In this document: positions 36,666 through 46,519 of the stretch, piece by piece | Layout of the letters: every line of letters begins with the position of its first letter | How positions within the stretch are numbered: position 1 is the stretch's first letter | Source: Desulfobulbaceae bacterium | Lineage (GTDB): Bacteria; Desulfobacterota; Desulfobulbia; Desulfobulbales; Desulfocapsaceae | Reading direction: 5' to 3' | Assembly (NCBI GenBank): GCA_026988015.1 | Contig: JALSMA010000078.1 | Coordinates: forward strand, 20,153 to 84,152 | DNA length: 64,000 bases | Notes under the pieces: generated by a model | What the model was told of the DNA's origin: nothing | Databases searched by the model: none | Seen by the model: the letters and a program-made list of their open reading frames with translations, nothing else | Translations under genes and position numbers: made by a program

Positions 36666-37700
36666 CTAGAGAAGCGACAGCTGCTTTCCTGCCGGTTTAG
36701 CTTTCTCTGTATCTTTTGCGATATCTTCTTCAGCTACCGGCAATGGATTAAGATACAGAAAACGCTCCAGCGATCGCTGGTAGTCGGTAAGATGCAACCC
36801 GGGCTCAACTATTTTTGCCCGCAACTGTCCCATCAGATTCATCTTTGCGTCAAGGTCATCAAGAAAACTGAGAATAAAGGCCTCCGTCGTCATGGGAACC
36901 GTGGGTGATCCAAACTCATGCCGACCATGATGACTGAGAATCAGATGCTGCAGCTGCTCAAGAAGGTCCCGTGGAAAGTCCTTGATTCTGCAGGCTTCCT
37001 CAGCCACCATTTCGCTGCCCATAACGAGGTGCCCTTTAAGGCGACCATGTCGAGTGTATTCAATAAGGGCCAGATTCATGGTCAACTCCTCCACCTTTCC
37101 CAAGTCATGAAGCAGTGCTCCGGCAATAAGAAGTGAGCGGTCAACTCCGGGATAATGCCCGGACAACTTGTCGGCAAGCTCTGCAACCGAGAGGGAGTGT
37201 TCGAGAAGGCCACCGAGATAGGCGTGGTGGATCCCTTTCGCAGCCGGTGAATCCTGAAAACGCTGCCACATAGGTTCTTTTTTTAGAAAACGATTCAGGA
37301 GTCTTCTCAGAAACGAATTCTCTACAGAACCCACAAGTTTCTGCACTCTCCTGGCAAGCTCAGTACGATCCAGAGGACAGCTTGGAACAAAATCAGCCAG
37401 ATCCACATCTTCTTTTGATACGGATTCAATGGTATCTATTTTCAACTGCAGTTGCTCACGGTAGAGCTGCACCACAGCCTGCACCCTGACAAAAGCACCG
37501 GGGCCGCAATGCCCAAAAAGCTCCTCGGCCCGATCCCAGATCGGCCCGCTGATTTCACCACTGCTGTCCATAACGGTGAGCTGGATATAGGCCTTTCCAG
37601 CACGTGTCTCTGCTAGCCGGGCAGCCTTCACCAGAAACAGATCTGAGACCCGCTCACCTTCCTGCAAATTCTTTATAAACCGCCGCGCGCCCATCACCAA
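36666..37700 (-). CDS. YhaM-like 3'-5' exoribonuclease with OB fold and HD domain
   Basis: The 344-residue protein has an N-terminal OB-fold (AYIQLTVMDSSGEISGPIWD, about residues 37-56) and a C-terminal HD domain with HHAYLGGLLEHSLSVAELA, AGALLHDLGKVEE (about 190) and ILSHHGRHEFGSP. This matches YhaM-type exoribonucleases that trim RNA or DNA. Key HD metal residues are present. It sits 15 bp after ychF and 3 bp before holB. Confidence 0.85.
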   Translation of the reverse strand: MVMGARRFIKNLQEGERVSDLFLVKAARLAETRAGKAYIQLTVMDSSGEISGPIWDRAEELFGHCGPGAFVRVQAVVQLYREQLQLKIDTIESVSKEDVDLADFVPSCPLDRTELARRVQKLVGSVENSFLRRLLNRFLKKEPMWQRFQDSPAAKGIHHAYLGGLLEHSLSVAELADKLSGHYPGVDRSLLIAGALLHDLGKVEELTMNLALIEYTRHGRLKGHLVMGSEMVAEEACRIKDFPRDLLEQLQHLILSHHGRHEFGSPTVPMTTEAFILSFLDDLDAKMNLMGQLRAKIVEPGLHLTDYQRSLERFLYLNPLPVAEEDIAKDTEKAKPAGKQLSLL

Positions 37701-37715
37701 CCCAACTGAATACTA

Positions 37716-38813
37716 TTATACATTAAAGCGAAAGTTCATACAATCGCCGTCAACAACCACATATTCCTTCCCTTCAGAGCGCATCAGCCCCTTTTCTTTT
37801 GCGCCACTTTCACCACCACAGGCCACAAAATCATCATAGCTGATTGTCTCAGCCCGGATAAAACCACGCTCAAAATCAGAATGGATCTTCCCGGCAGCAC
37901 CGGGTGCCCTGGTTCCAAGGGGAATGGTCCAGGCACGAGTTTCTTTTTCACCCACTGTAAAATAGGTGATAAGACCTAAAAGTTCATACCCTGCAGCAAT
38001 CAGCCGGTTCAATCCCGGCTCCTTCATCCCCATATCTGCCAGAAACTCCTGCTGTTCCACAGCATCAAGCTGGCTCAGTTCCTGTTCGATGGAACCAGCA
38101 ATGATTACCACCCCGTCACCATCTTCGGCAGCAAGCTGCTCAAGGACACGAACATACTCGTTACCGCTTAACACATCATCTTCGAGAACATTTGCCACAT
38201 AGAGCACGGGTTTATCGGTGAGAAGACACATCTCCTTCATCATTTCCGTTTCCAGGTCATTTTCCAGATCCACGGTTCTTGCTGAGGCACCACTGTCCAA
38301 AACATCCCTAAGTCGCTCCAGAAATACAGCGTGGGCCTTCAGGGCCTTATCACCTGACTTAGCCATAGACTGCGCTTTTTTGAGCCGTTTTTCCACGGTA
38401 TCCAGATCTGAAAGGACCAACTCCATGGTAATCACCTCACGATCCCGGGCCGGATCGATGGAACCATCCACATGGACAATATTTTCATCTTCAAAACAAC
38501 GAACAACATGGACAATGGCATCTACCTGACGGATATGCCCCAGAAACTGGTTGCCAAGTCCTTCGCCCTGACTGGCACCTTTTACGAGCCCGGCAATGTC
38601 CACAAACTCCATCTGAGTAGCAACCTTGTTCCTGGTATTGGCCATTTCAGCCAGCACATCCAGACGTTTGTCCGGAACCGGTACAATACCCACATTGGGT
38701 TCAATGGTACAAAACGGATAATTCTCAGCATCAATACCGGCCGCTGTCAATGCATTAAAAATTGTAGACTTCCCGACATTTGGAAGGCCAACAATACCAC
38801 AACGAAATCCCAT
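37716..38813 (-). CDS. ychF: YchF/OLA1-type ATPase
   Basis: YchF is an Obg-related P-loop protein that prefers ATP and binds the ribosome. The start at 38813 gives MGFRCGIVGLPNVGKSTIFN, 365 residues; the in-frame start 15 bp upstream is less likely. It has the P-loop, the effector stretch NYPFCTIEPNVG (about 31) and FVDIAGLVKGASQGEGLGNQ (about 70), and a C-terminal TGS domain ending EYVVVDGDCMNFRFNV. Divergent from mtaD; leads the ychF-to-tim cluster. Confidence 0.96.
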   Translation of the reverse strand: MGFRCGIVGLPNVGKSTIFNALTAAGIDAENYPFCTIEPNVGIVPVPDKRLDVLAEMANTRNKVATQMEFVDIAGLVKGASQGEGLGNQFLGHIRQVDAIVHVVRCFEDENIVHVDGSIDPARDREVITMELVLSDLDTVEKRLKKAQSMAKSGDKALKAHAVFLERLRDVLDSGASARTVDLENDLETEMMKEMCLLTDKPVLYVANVLEDDVLSGNEYVRVLEQLAAEDGDGVVIIAGSIEQELSQLDAVEQQEFLADMGMKEPGLNRLIAAGYELLGLITYFTVGEKETRAWTIPLGTRAPGAAGKIHSDFERGFIRAETISYDDFVACGGESGAKEKGLMRSEGKEYVVVDGDCMNFRFNV

Positions 38814-39016
38814 ATATAAACTCCCCACCCTTTTCGGGCATAAGAAAAAGACTCAAAACAATTTTACGATAAATCCTCACACCTGCTTCCCTGGTAATAA
38901 GCAAGTGAATAGCTGGATAAAAACGAAAACAGAACAGAAAGACGACAAATCATCTAAAATAGAATAGTATACCCTGCCCACAGAGAAAATGCCCATTTTT
39001 TTACAAGGAGCCGTTC

Positions 39017-40324
39017 ATGATTCCAGCTTCCATCCTACTCAGCAACGTCACGCTCTACACAGGTCCCCATACAACTCCGGCACCAAAGCAATGGCTCCTG
39101 TGCAGAGATGGCCTCATCCACTCATTTGGCCCCATGACCACCGTTCCTGAATGTCCGGAAGCTGTCTCACTTGACGGAACCGGTAAATTACTGATGCCCG
39201 GGCTGATCAATGCTCACAATCACTGTGCCATGACACTGTTTCGGGGGCTTGCCGATGACCTTGAACTCAACGAATGGCTCAACAGACACATCTTCCCGGC
39301 AGAAGCTGCCCATGTAAGCGAAGAAATGGTGTACTGGTGCACAAAACTTGCCGCAGCCGAAATGATACTCTCCGGCACTACCACAGTGGCTGATGGCTAC
39401 TTCCATGAGGGGCAGGTAGCACGTGCTCTGCTTGAAAGTGGAATGCGGGCGGTTACTGCACACGGAATAGTTGATTTTCCGGCACCAGGAGTTGCCGACC
39501 CCGGCCGGAACATTGCTGCCGTGGCAGAATTTATAGAGGAGTGGAAGGGACGGGATGAGCGCATAACTCCTGCAGTCTTTGCCCACTCTCCCTACACCTG
39601 TTCTCCCGCCACCCTGCAGGCGGCAAAAACATTGGCACAAGAGCAGAAGCTGCCCTTTTTTATCCATATTGCTGAGAGTAGGCAGGAACAGAAGATCATT
39701 ATGGATCCGCAGGGGACAAGCCCCATTCGTCATCTCTCTGCCCTGAATCTACTGGATAGTGATACTGTGCTGATCCACTGCGTCTGGCTTGACGATGAAG
39801 ACATTGACATCATCCACAAGAGTGGTGCTGGAGCCATAATCTGCCCCCAGAGTCATCTCAAGCTGGCTTCGGGCATAAGCCAAGCCTCCTCAATGGATGC
39901 GTTGGGAATCCCGGTGGGGTTGGGAACAGACGGCGCCGCCAGCAACAATGGACTTGATCTCTTTGTCGAACTGGACATGCTGGCAAAGACGCAGAAGCTG
40001 CGGCAACTCGACGCCACAGCAATGCCTGCAGCACGGGCACTGGCCACAGCTACAGAAAATAACGCTGCGATACTGGGACTTACAAATCTTGGGAAAATCG
40101 CGCCGGGATACAAAGCAGACCTTATCCTCCTCAACCTGAACCAGCCTCATCTGCAACCATTTTACAGCTGCGACTCCCTGGTTTACAGCGGAAGCGGATC
40201 TGATGTGAGCACAGTCATCATCAATGGCAGTATCGTACTGCGCGGAGGCCAACTTCTCACCTTTGACCTGGCCGAAACCCTTGAGAAAGTCCGCAGTCTT
40301 GCAGTGCCACTGGGACACCTGTAA
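39017..40324 (+). CDS. mtaD: 5-methylthioadenosine/S-adenosylhomocysteine deaminase
   Basis: This amidohydrolase deaminates methylthioadenosine or S-adenosylhomocysteine to inosine forms. The 435-residue protein has the metal motif NAHNHCAMTLFRGLADDLEL (about residue 65), HIAESRQE (about 213), the LIHCVWLDDED helix and GTDGAASNNGLDLF (about 301). It follows AAGGAGC. MetK and AhcY at 11-13.6 kb supply the substrates, so this organism has two routes for S-adenosylhomocysteine. One copy of the intergenic repeat family follows it. Confidence 0.88.
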   Translation: MIPASILLSNVTLYTGPHTTPAPKQWLLCRDGLIHSFGPMTTVPECPEAVSLDGTGKLLMPGLINAHNHCAMTLFRGLADDLELNEWLNRHIFPAEAAHVSEEMVYWCTKLAAAEMILSGTTTVADGYFHEGQVARALLESGMRAVTAHGIVDFPAPGVADPGRNIAAVAEFIEEWKGRDERITPAVFAHSPYTCSPATLQAAKTLAQEQKLPFFIHIAESRQEQKIIMDPQGTSPIRHLSALNLLDSDTVLIHCVWLDDEDIDIIHKSGAGAIICPQSHLKLASGISQASSMDALGIPVGLGTDGAASNNGLDLFVELDMLAKTQKLRQLDATAMPAARALATATENNAAILGLTNLGKIAPGYKADLILLNLNQPHLQPFYSCDSLVYSGSGSDVSTVIINGSIVLRGGQLLTFDLAETLEKVRSLAVPLGHL

Positions 40325-40349
40325 CGGTGGGCTACACTTGAGACAGTTA

Positions 40350-40466
40350 CCTGAATATGTGACGGATTCGCAAGTCGTTTCTCGTTAACATACTGAAATA
40401 AAAAGAATAACATTCACAATCGGGTATATTTGAAAAAAGCTACCAGCCTACCTTCGAAATCTAAGA
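40350..40466 (+). repeat. Intergenic repeat family, copy 1 (after mtaD)
   Basis: The copy starts 25 bp after the mtaD stop, in mtaD's orientation. It shares CCTGAAT-x-TGTGACGG-x-TTC and CATACTGAAATAAA with copy 4 at 61.8 kb. The right end (ACCTTCGAAATCTAAG) is a degraded form of the copy 4 right end. It appears to be the most worn copy. Confidence 0.55.
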
Positions 40467-40485
40467 ATAACTTACTGGAAAAAAC

Positions 40486-41172
40486 CTAAAAAGCCAGTTT
40501 CAAGACAACAAAACCGCCAAGAAGCAGGACCACAAAAACGACACAGAGTGTATTGAAATACCTGTCTATAAACTCTTTGGCAGACTCGCCCCACTTGTGT
40601 AAAAGCCAGGCAACCAGAAAAAAACGACAGGCACGCGCAACAAAGGAGGCAAGGAAAAAAATCGTAAGATCAACACGGGCAACCCCTGCTGTGATAGTGG
40701 TCAATTTATATGGCAAAGGAGTGAGCCCGAAGACAAAGACTATCCAGGCATTCCAGTGGTCATAGACCTGAAACAGATATTCACCCCCAAGTGCACTCCC
40801 CATTGTCGAAATCAGATATGAGGGAAGGGCTATATCGAGCCGGCCATCAACGTCAACCAGGGGCATATGGGCCACATTTTCAACAATCCAGCGCCCCATG
40901 GTATCCCATGCAAAAACCCCTATTCCATACCCGGCAAGACCTCCTGCAACAGAAGCCAGGGTACACCAGAAAGCATACTTGTACCAGCGAGATGTTGCCC
41001 CGAGCACAAGAGCAATAAGAAGGACATCAGGAGGGACAGGAAAAAAACTTGATTCAGCAAAAGAGAGAACAATCAGAGCCAGGAGACCATATTTGCTGTC
41101 GGCCCAGTGCAGCATCCAGTCATAGAGACGGCGCACCAGACCATCATTCTTTTTCACCGCCACTTCATTCAT
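40486..41172 (-). CDS. YqaA/DedA-like (SNARE-associated type) membrane protein
   Basis: Starting at 41172 ([11 protein letters not shown]) the protein has 228 residues; an upstream ATG at 41184 is an alternative. It has about five hydrophobic segments, with [20 protein letters not shown] (about 39-58) as the signature of the family and a Gly-rich [20 protein letters not shown] (about 79-98). YqaA and DedA proteins are integral membrane proteins linked to lipid flipping and membrane homeostasis. The start overlaps the pcm stop, so pcm and this gene are probably translated together. Confidence 0.8.
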   Translation of the reverse strand: MNEVAVKKNDGLVRRLYDWMLHWADSKYGLLALIVLSFAESSFFPVPPDVLLIALVLGATSRWYKYAFWCTLASVAGGLAGYGIGVFAWDTMGRWIVENVAHMPLVDVDGRLDIALPSYLISTMGSALGGEYLFQVYDHWNAWIVFVFGLTPLPYKLTTITAGVARVDLTIFFLASFVARACRFFLVAWLLHKWGESAKEFIDRYFNTLCVVFVVLLLGGFVVLKLAF

Positions 41173-41815
41173 TATTCCAGCCATGTTCCCCGATAAGGCT
41201 GACAAACCGAACACTTTCCAACCGTGATACAACAATATTGCCATCTCCTTTGCTGAGAAGATGCAGTTCCTGCACCTCGCGATCACCCACGGGGATAATC
41301 ATTCGTCCCGGATCAGCAAGCTGAGCCACTAGGGGTTCAGGAATCTCCGGCCCGCCAGCTGTCACGATGATGGCGTCATAAGGGGCATGCTCCTGCCAGC
41401 CAAGTGTCCCATCATCAAGGCGGGACAGGATGTTATGGTAGTGGAGCCGGTCAAAAACCTTACGGGCACCTGCAAGAAGAATGTTGAGTCGCTCAACTGT
41501 GTAGACCCTGGAACAGAGTCGTGAAAGAACAGCGGCCTGGTAACCAGAACCAGTTCCTATTTCAAGAACCCGCTCATTACCTTGCAGCTGCAGTTCCTGA
41601 GTCATTGCTGCGACAACGAGGGGTTGAGATATTGTCTGATCCCCGGAAATGGGCAGAGGGTGATCACCATAGGCCCTTGCCTGCTGAGCATCTTCCACAA
41701 AGAGGTGCCTGGGGACCTCCCGCATGGCATCCAGAACCCGGTTGTCGCTAATACCACGTCGCACAAGCTGTTCCTGCACCATACGCTCACGCGCTGTAGC
41801 AAAGCGATCTGTCAC
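41165..41815 (-). CDS. pcm: Protein-L-isoaspartate O-methyltransferase
   Basis: Pcm uses S-adenosylmethionine to repair isoaspartyl residues. The 216-residue protein has the early sequence [20 protein letters not shown], the [20 protein letters not shown] segment, the SAM-binding [18 protein letters not shown] (about residue 81) and the later [20 protein letters not shown]. The start codon is GTG (GTGA overlap with the lipoprotein gene upstream). Normal length. Confidence 0.95.
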   Translation of the reverse strand: MTDRFATARERMVQEQLVRRGISDNRVLDAMREVPRHLFVEDAQQARAYGDHPLPISGDQTISQPLVVAAMTQELQLQGNERVLEIGTGSGYQAAVLSRLCSRVYTVERLNILLAGARKVFDRLHYHNILSRLDDGTLGWQEHAPYDAIIVTAGGPEIPEPLVAQLADPGRMIIPVGDREVQELHLLSKGDGNIVVSRLESVRFVSLIGEHGWNNE

Positions 41816-42210
41816 TTCTTTTCCGTCTCCTGCCAGGAATAGTCATCCTGCCAATCAAACTCATCCTCCTCGTAGCCACTGTAACGACAAGTTGCAACGG
41901 TATCTCCAGAAAGAGTGATGACGACCATATTGTAGCCATTGGAATCAAATGCACCGCCAACCAGAGGGATGCCCTGCATAAAAGCTTTATCTTCTTCGTA
42001 ATAAACCCACTCCTCCACTGAGTCAGTCACCATACGGGTCGTATCCGGATCCCCCATGAGGTTCAATACCTCCTGACGACCGGTCTCACCCACTTTGATC
42101 ATGCACACATCTGAGACTAACTGACGAGTTGGAGTGCCGGAACATCCTGCTAGAAGAAGAGTCATCAGCACGATGCCTGTATAAAAAAGAGGCCGAAAAG
42201 TATTTATCAT
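41812..42210 (-). CDS. Lipoprotein of the SmpA/OmlA (BamE)-like type
   Basis: Starting at 42210 (after GGGAGA) the protein has 132 residues with a lipoprotein signal peptide ending in LLLAGC. The mature part [24 protein letters not shown] region (residues about 38-55) and the following WVYYEE resemble the small outer-membrane assembly proteins BamE/OmlA, though it could be another small lipoprotein. The C-terminus is acidic ([10 protein letters not shown]). Its stop overlaps the GTG of pcm. Confidence 0.65.
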   Translation of the reverse strand: MINTFRPLFYTGIVLMTLLLAGCSGTPTRQLVSDVCMIKVGETGRQEVLNLMGDPDTTRMVTDSVEEWVYYEEDKAFMQGIPLVGGAFDSNGYNMVVITLSGDTVATCRYSGYEEDEFDWQDDYSWQETEKK

Positions 42211-42285
42211 TGAAATCTCCCGCAAAAAAAGAGAACGGTTGAAAAGATGGTAATGTTGACAAATTCGTAAATAGCTCAAATAACC

Positions 42286-42433
42286 GATGGCTGAGTAGGT
42301 AAGCGTAGGCTCCGAAAAACTTCAGTCGCGAGGCACACATTTTTTGTTTAATTTCGGCATACCAGGATCCATCGCAATCAAACAAAAAAAAAACGCAGCA
42401 GCGAAGCAAGTTAAGAGTTTTTGGACGCCATTA
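42286..42433 (-). repeat. Intergenic repeat family, copy 2 (after htpG)
   Basis: Read on the minus strand the copy has AAAAACTCTT, GCTTCGCTGCTG, a T run, GGTATGCCGAAATTAAAC and GTGCCTCGC. It starts 61 bp after the htpG stop, in htpG's orientation. It matches copy 3 at 53.1 kb over its whole length apart from an insertion of about 16 bp near its end. Its two halves are imperfect inverted repeats of each other. Confidence 0.75.
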
Positions 42434-42494
42434 ATGTTAACGTTTCCAACCGTTCTATAGCGTGCTACAGGGCTTTTTTCAATATATAGTTGAA

Positions 42495-44363
42495 TCAGCC
42501 CCCCACAGCCCTGGTCAGAATCTTGTAGTTTCTCTCCACCATAACCATGGGGTCAACCACAAGACCTGCCTGAATCATGGCATTGTCATAAATCTGCGCA
42601 GCAACTTCAGCAGCAAAGGTCTCATCGTTTTTTACAAGCTCTGCCAGTTGCTTGATAAGAGGACTTGTCAGGTTGATTTCCAGATTTTTCTTACTGGCCT
42701 CTGGGGTCAATCCTTTCTCCATTCGACTCGCAGCCATTATCCGTTCCATGGATGAGGTCATAAAGCCATCAGGGTTCACAATCATTGCAGGGGAATCAAC
42801 CAGCCGTTTAGATTCAATAACATCAGCCACCTTGTCCTCAAGGTTTTTCTTCAACCAGGAGATCAACTCACTGCTGGCATCGTCTGCAAGCTTTTCCGCA
42901 CTTTCGCCATCAGAATCGGCGTCACCACTTTTTGAGAGATCCAGGTCAGCACGATCCGCAGAAACCAGTTTTTTGCCATCGAACTCACCGAGATGATTAA
43001 GTACAAAATCGTCAATGGGTTCCATGGTGTAAATAATTTCAATACCCTTTTTGTTAAACATCTCCACATAGGGACCGGCTTCGATGGCGGCCCGGGTTGG
43101 ACCATTTATGTAGTAGATCTCCTCCTGGCCGTCTCCCATCCGTTCCACATATTCGGCAAGGGATGTCGGTTTGCCATCTTCAGATCTGGAAGATTCAAAA
43201 CGAACCAGCTGAGCCAGCTCCTTCTGAAACTCATAATCAGAGGTCACACCCTCTTTAATGTAAATACCAAAGGTGTTCCAGAAATCCAGGTAATGGTCGG
43301 AATCACGCTTGGCCTCTTCAGCCAGGAATTTCAGAAAACGTTTGGTGATCACCTTCCTGAGCTTCATCACCAGAGCATTATCCTGCAGTGACTGGCGTGA
43401 AATATTCAAAGGCAGGTCCTCACTGTCCACCACGCCTTTTAAAAAGCGCAGCCATTCAGGGAGAATATTTTCAGAATGCTGATCAATAAGTACCCGCTGA
43501 CAGTAAAGATTCACCCCCGGTTCCACCCTGCCAAAACCCATGGCCTCAAAGTTCTCTTTGGGGGCAAAAAGGACAGCGTTGATTGCAAGGGGTGCATCAA
43601 CTGAAAAATGTAGCCGATAGTGAGGTTCATCTGTTGCGTTTCCGATAAACTTATAAAAATCGTTATATTCTTCATCGGTGATCTCATTCTTACTTCTGGT
43701 CCATATGGCCTGCACCGTATTTACAGTCTCCCCTTCAAGTTTAATAGGAAAGGGAACGAAGGTTGAATACTGCTTAATAATACTTTCAACCTTCCACTTC
43801 CTGGCATAATCATGGGCATCATCTTTGAGTTCGATAATGATCCTGGTACCACGGTGCAGCCCTGGACATTCTGTAATGGTAAAGCTACCGCCACCATCAG
43901 AGACCCACTCATTCCCTTCTGATCCATCCCAGGAACGACTTTGCACCGTCACCTTTTTGCCGGCCATAAAGGCCGCGTAAAAACCAACCCCAAACTGCCC
44001 GATCAGGCTCACATCTTTGCGGGCAGCCTCAGCAAGTTCTGCCACAAATTTCCCGGATCCGGAATGAGCGATAGTTCCGAGATTGGTTTCAAGCTCATCG
44101 CGAGTCATGCCAATACCAGTATCGGTGATTGTCATGGTATGCTTGTCCTCATCAAGATCAATATTCACCTCAAGGGGAACATTCTCATCAAAGACATTCT
44201 CTCTAGTCAGACTCTCATGACGCATCTTTTCCAAGGCATCGGAGCTGTTGGAGATTAGCTCCCGGATAAATATATCACGCTCGGTATAGAGCGAGTTAAT
44301 TACGATATCTAAAAGTTTCTTGGTTTCCGCTTGAAACTCATGGGTTGTTCCTGTATCACTCAT
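42495..44363 (-). CDS. htpG: Molecular chaperone HtpG (Hsp90)
   Basis: HtpG is the bacterial Hsp90. The start at 44363 follows GAGGAGAATT and gives 622 residues. The GHKL ATPase motifs are clear: ELISNSSDALEKMRHESL (about residue 34), TITDTGIGMTRDELETNLGT (about 77), and GQFGVGFYAAFMAG (about 120). The middle and dimerisation domains are complete. It is preceded by a near-consensus promoter and is divergent from the PPOX gene. Confidence 0.97.
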   Translation of the reverse strand: MSDTGTTHEFQAETKKLLDIVINSLYTERDIFIRELISNSSDALEKMRHESLTRENVFDENVPLEVNIDLDEDKHTMTITDTGIGMTRDELETNLGTIAHSGSGKFVAELAEAARKDVSLIGQFGVGFYAAFMAGKKVTVQSRSWDGSEGNEWVSDGGGSFTITECPGLHRGTRIIIELKDDAHDYARKWKVESIIKQYSTFVPFPIKLEGETVNTVQAIWTRSKNEITDEEYNDFYKFIGNATDEPHYRLHFSVDAPLAINAVLFAPKENFEAMGFGRVEPGVNLYCQRVLIDQHSENILPEWLRFLKGVVDSEDLPLNISRQSLQDNALVMKLRKVITKRFLKFLAEEAKRDSDHYLDFWNTFGIYIKEGVTSDYEFQKELAQLVRFESSRSEDGKPTSLAEYVERMGDGQEEIYYINGPTRAAIEAGPYVEMFNKKGIEIIYTMEPIDDFVLNHLGEFDGKKLVSADRADLDLSKSGDADSDGESAEKLADDASSELISWLKKNLEDKVADVIESKRLVDSPAMIVNPDGFMTSSMERIMAASRMEKGLTPEASKKNLEINLTSPLIKQLAELVKNDETFAAEVAAQIYDNAMIQAGLVVDPMVMVERNYKILTRAVGG

Positions 44364-44445
44364 TGTTAATTCTCCTCTCACAAAATCATTAAGAATAATG
44401 GGGAGTGCCCCAATTCCGTTGCTTTTTTTCTAAAAGTCGGCAAAA

Positions 44446-44473
44446 ATGATAAGCATGCATGTGTTGCTGTCAA
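44446..44473 (-). promoter_or_regulatory. Candidate promoter of htpG
   Basis: On the minus strand TTGACA (44473-44468) and TATCAT (44451-44446) are separated by 16 bp. Both boxes are near consensus. The expected leader is about 75-80 nt, and includes GGGGCACTCCCC, which could form a short hairpin. No sigma-32 box or CIRCE element (TTAGCACTC with 9 bp spacer) was found here. Confidence 0.65.
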
Positions 44474-44525
44474 CCTTTCAGCGACAGGAGAAGCACACAA
44501 AAACAATAATCGCAGCAGGAAAAAA

Positions 44526-45920
44526 ATGAAAAAAGACACCATTATTATCGGAGCAGGCCTTTCCGGTCTCACCGTTGCCTGGAAACTGCGACAGATTTCA
44601 GGCCACTCCTTCCTCCTGCTTGAGCGGAAAAAAAGGACAGGAGGCGCCATCAGCAGCCACCGTGAAGACGGTTACCTTGCAGAAGGCGGGCCCCATGGGT
44701 TCCTGGACAACTGCGTTGAATCCCAGGCTCTGCTCAAAGAGACCGGGCTTGACAGTGAGGCTCTGAAAGCTCCGCTCGCCAAGTTTGTCCGTTATGTGTG
44801 CATGGACGGTGAATTAAAACTCATCCCCCAGTCTCCACTCAAAATCCTTGCCGCCCCCCTCATCTCCATTTCCGCCAAAATACGCGTTGCTGCTGATCTT
44901 TTCAAAAAGCCGCTACAGGGTGAACCCACAGTGCGGGAATGGGTGGAATACCGTTTTGGCAAAGCACTGCTGCCCTATGTGGATGCCGTCTTCACCGGGA
45001 CCTACGCCGGAGATTTTGAACGACTGGTTATTGATGGTGTTATGCCGGGAGTACGAAAAATAGAGATGGAACAAGGCTCTATCATCCGTGGACTGATCAA
45101 AAAGATGCGGGCTGCCAGCAAAAAGCCCTCCGGGGAAAACAAAGGTTTGCCTGCCATGACCAGCTTTCCTGGTGGCATGACAAGACTTGCGGCAAGACTC
45201 CGGGAGAACCTGGCCCCCGACGAAATCCAGCTTGGCTGTCCCGCCTTGCGTATCTCCCGGCAAAAAGATTGCTGGAATGTGGTCACAGAAGAAAAAACGT
45301 ACTGCTGCCAGAACCTGGTGCTGGCACTTCCGGTCAACGTGGCTCTCAAACTTCTTGCTGATATCGCCGGAACTCCACCTCCTCAATCAGCTATACCGGA
45401 AGCCAGGATAATCACCATAGGACTTGGGTTCAGCAATGAGGCCAGTCTCCCGCCAGGTTTCGGCTATCTCAGTCCGGAACGGGAAAATCGGTTCTGTCTT
45501 GGGGCCTTGTTTTCTTCCAATATGTTCCCCGGCCGCACCCCGGATGGTCACATACTCCTGGAAGCTCTGGTGGGTGGTCGGAGACACCCGGAACGTCTGG
45601 AACTCGACGATGATACATTAATCCAGAGTGCAGTGAAAGATCTACAGCAACTACTCAACCTCCCAGCTCCTCCGCAATACGCTAGGGTTCTACGTCCCCG
45701 CTGCGGAATTCCACAACTGGAGAAGGGCTATCCCGCGCTGCTCAACTGGCGTAACGCTCTTATGGAATCACAAAAAGGATTATATGTGACAGGTTTTGGC
45801 TGGGACGGTATCGGGATCAATGACATGATAAAAACCGCCTTTCGGGTAAGTGACGCCATCAATCAGGGCGAACAGGATGGTGGAGAAAAAGATGCCGCAG
45901 TCAAAAAAATATATTTCTGA
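44526..45920 (+). CDS. hemY: Protoporphyrinogen oxidase (HemY-type)
   Basis: This FAD enzyme oxidises protoporphyrinogen IX in haem synthesis. The 464-residue protein starts with the FAD loop DTIIIGAGLSGLTVAWKLRQ (residues about 4-23) and LLERKKRTGGAIS (about 32), and ends TGFGWDGIGINDMIKTAF (about 427). It is more likely HemY/PPOX-type than HemG-type by length and motifs. Alternative assignment: another amine-oxidase-like flavoenzyme. Sulfate reducers may use an alternative sirohaem-dependent haem path, so the role is to be tested. Confidence 0.8.
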   Translation: MKKDTIIIGAGLSGLTVAWKLRQISGHSFLLLERKKRTGGAISSHREDGYLAEGGPHGFLDNCVESQALLKETGLDSEALKAPLAKFVRYVCMDGELKLIPQSPLKILAAPLISISAKIRVAADLFKKPLQGEPTVREWVEYRFGKALLPYVDAVFTGTYAGDFERLVIDGVMPGVRKIEMEQGSIIRGLIKKMRAASKKPSGENKGLPAMTSFPGGMTRLAARLRENLAPDEIQLGCPALRISRQKDCWNVVTEEKTYCCQNLVLALPVNVALKLLADIAGTPPPQSAIPEARIITIGLGFSNEASLPPGFGYLSPERENRFCLGALFSSNMFPGRTPDGHILLEALVGGRRHPERLELDDDTLIQSAVKDLQQLLNLPAPPQYARVLRPRCGIPQLEKGYPALLNWRNALMESQKGLYVTGFGWDGIGINDMIKTAFRVSDAINQGEQDGGEKDAAVKKIYF

Positions 45921-46482
45921 CCACCCACCTGCGTTCCTCCTGCTCCATCCTGACGCTGCAAGACAAGAAGCCCTCAGGAAGATAAACAACACCAGTTACG
46001 GTCCAGATGGCGAAGGATATATCTTTGTCTTTCAGTATGACGGCCTCTATCTCAACCACCGGCCTCCCACTATATCGGCATGAACCTGATCAACAACATA
46101 GCCACCTGCAAAAATGCAGTGGCTATGTTGAGTATGTGTGTCACAAAAGCAAACACGGGGGTACTCTCCGTGGAAATGGGCCGTTGGCACAGGGTTTTTC
46201 TAGATGGCCTGCATAAGCCAATTGAAACCATCAAATACATGGAAAAATTCCCCGTTAACATCCCTCTAATGGATATGCTCATGGAACCGGGAATGAATGG
46301 GTACCAGCCATACAGAGAAATCCTCAAAATACGCCCTAGACAGAAGATTGTCATCACCTCCAGATTTTCAGAAAGTGATGACGTAAAAAGCAGCCCTGGA
46401 TCTTAGCGTCAGCGGTTTTATAAAAAATCCCTACACCACAGAGACCCCGACCAAAAGCATCAATAGAGCCCTCAACGAACAG
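45893..46482 (+). pseudogene. Decayed sensor remnant with Cache and receiver-domain fragments
   Basis: The first part (45893-46060) reads in one frame SYGPDGEGYIFVFQYDGLYL, typical of a Cache sensor, then a frameshift leads to HYIGMNLINN. The later part reads EKFPVNIPLMDMLMEPGMNG with REILKIRPRQKIVITSRFSE, a two-component receiver domain with the phospho-acceptor region. After a further shift at the AAAAAG near 46385 the frame continues AALDLSVSGFIKNPYTTETP, the receiver C-terminus. The histidine kinase core between them is missing. Two frameshifts plus a large internal deletion support a pseudogene of a hybrid kinase. Confidence 0.75.
46094..46130. repeat. Near-perfect inverted repeat inside the sensor remnant
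   Basis: CAACATAGCCACCTGCA and TGCAGTGGCTATGTTG are inverted repeats differing by one base insertion, with an AAA loop. It sits close to where the Cache fragment ends and the receiver fragment begins, so it may mark the deletion or insertion point. Confidence 0.7.
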
Positions 46483-46519
46483 GTAGGGTCTTCTCTATGG
46501 TTTTCTCTCAACTTACGAC

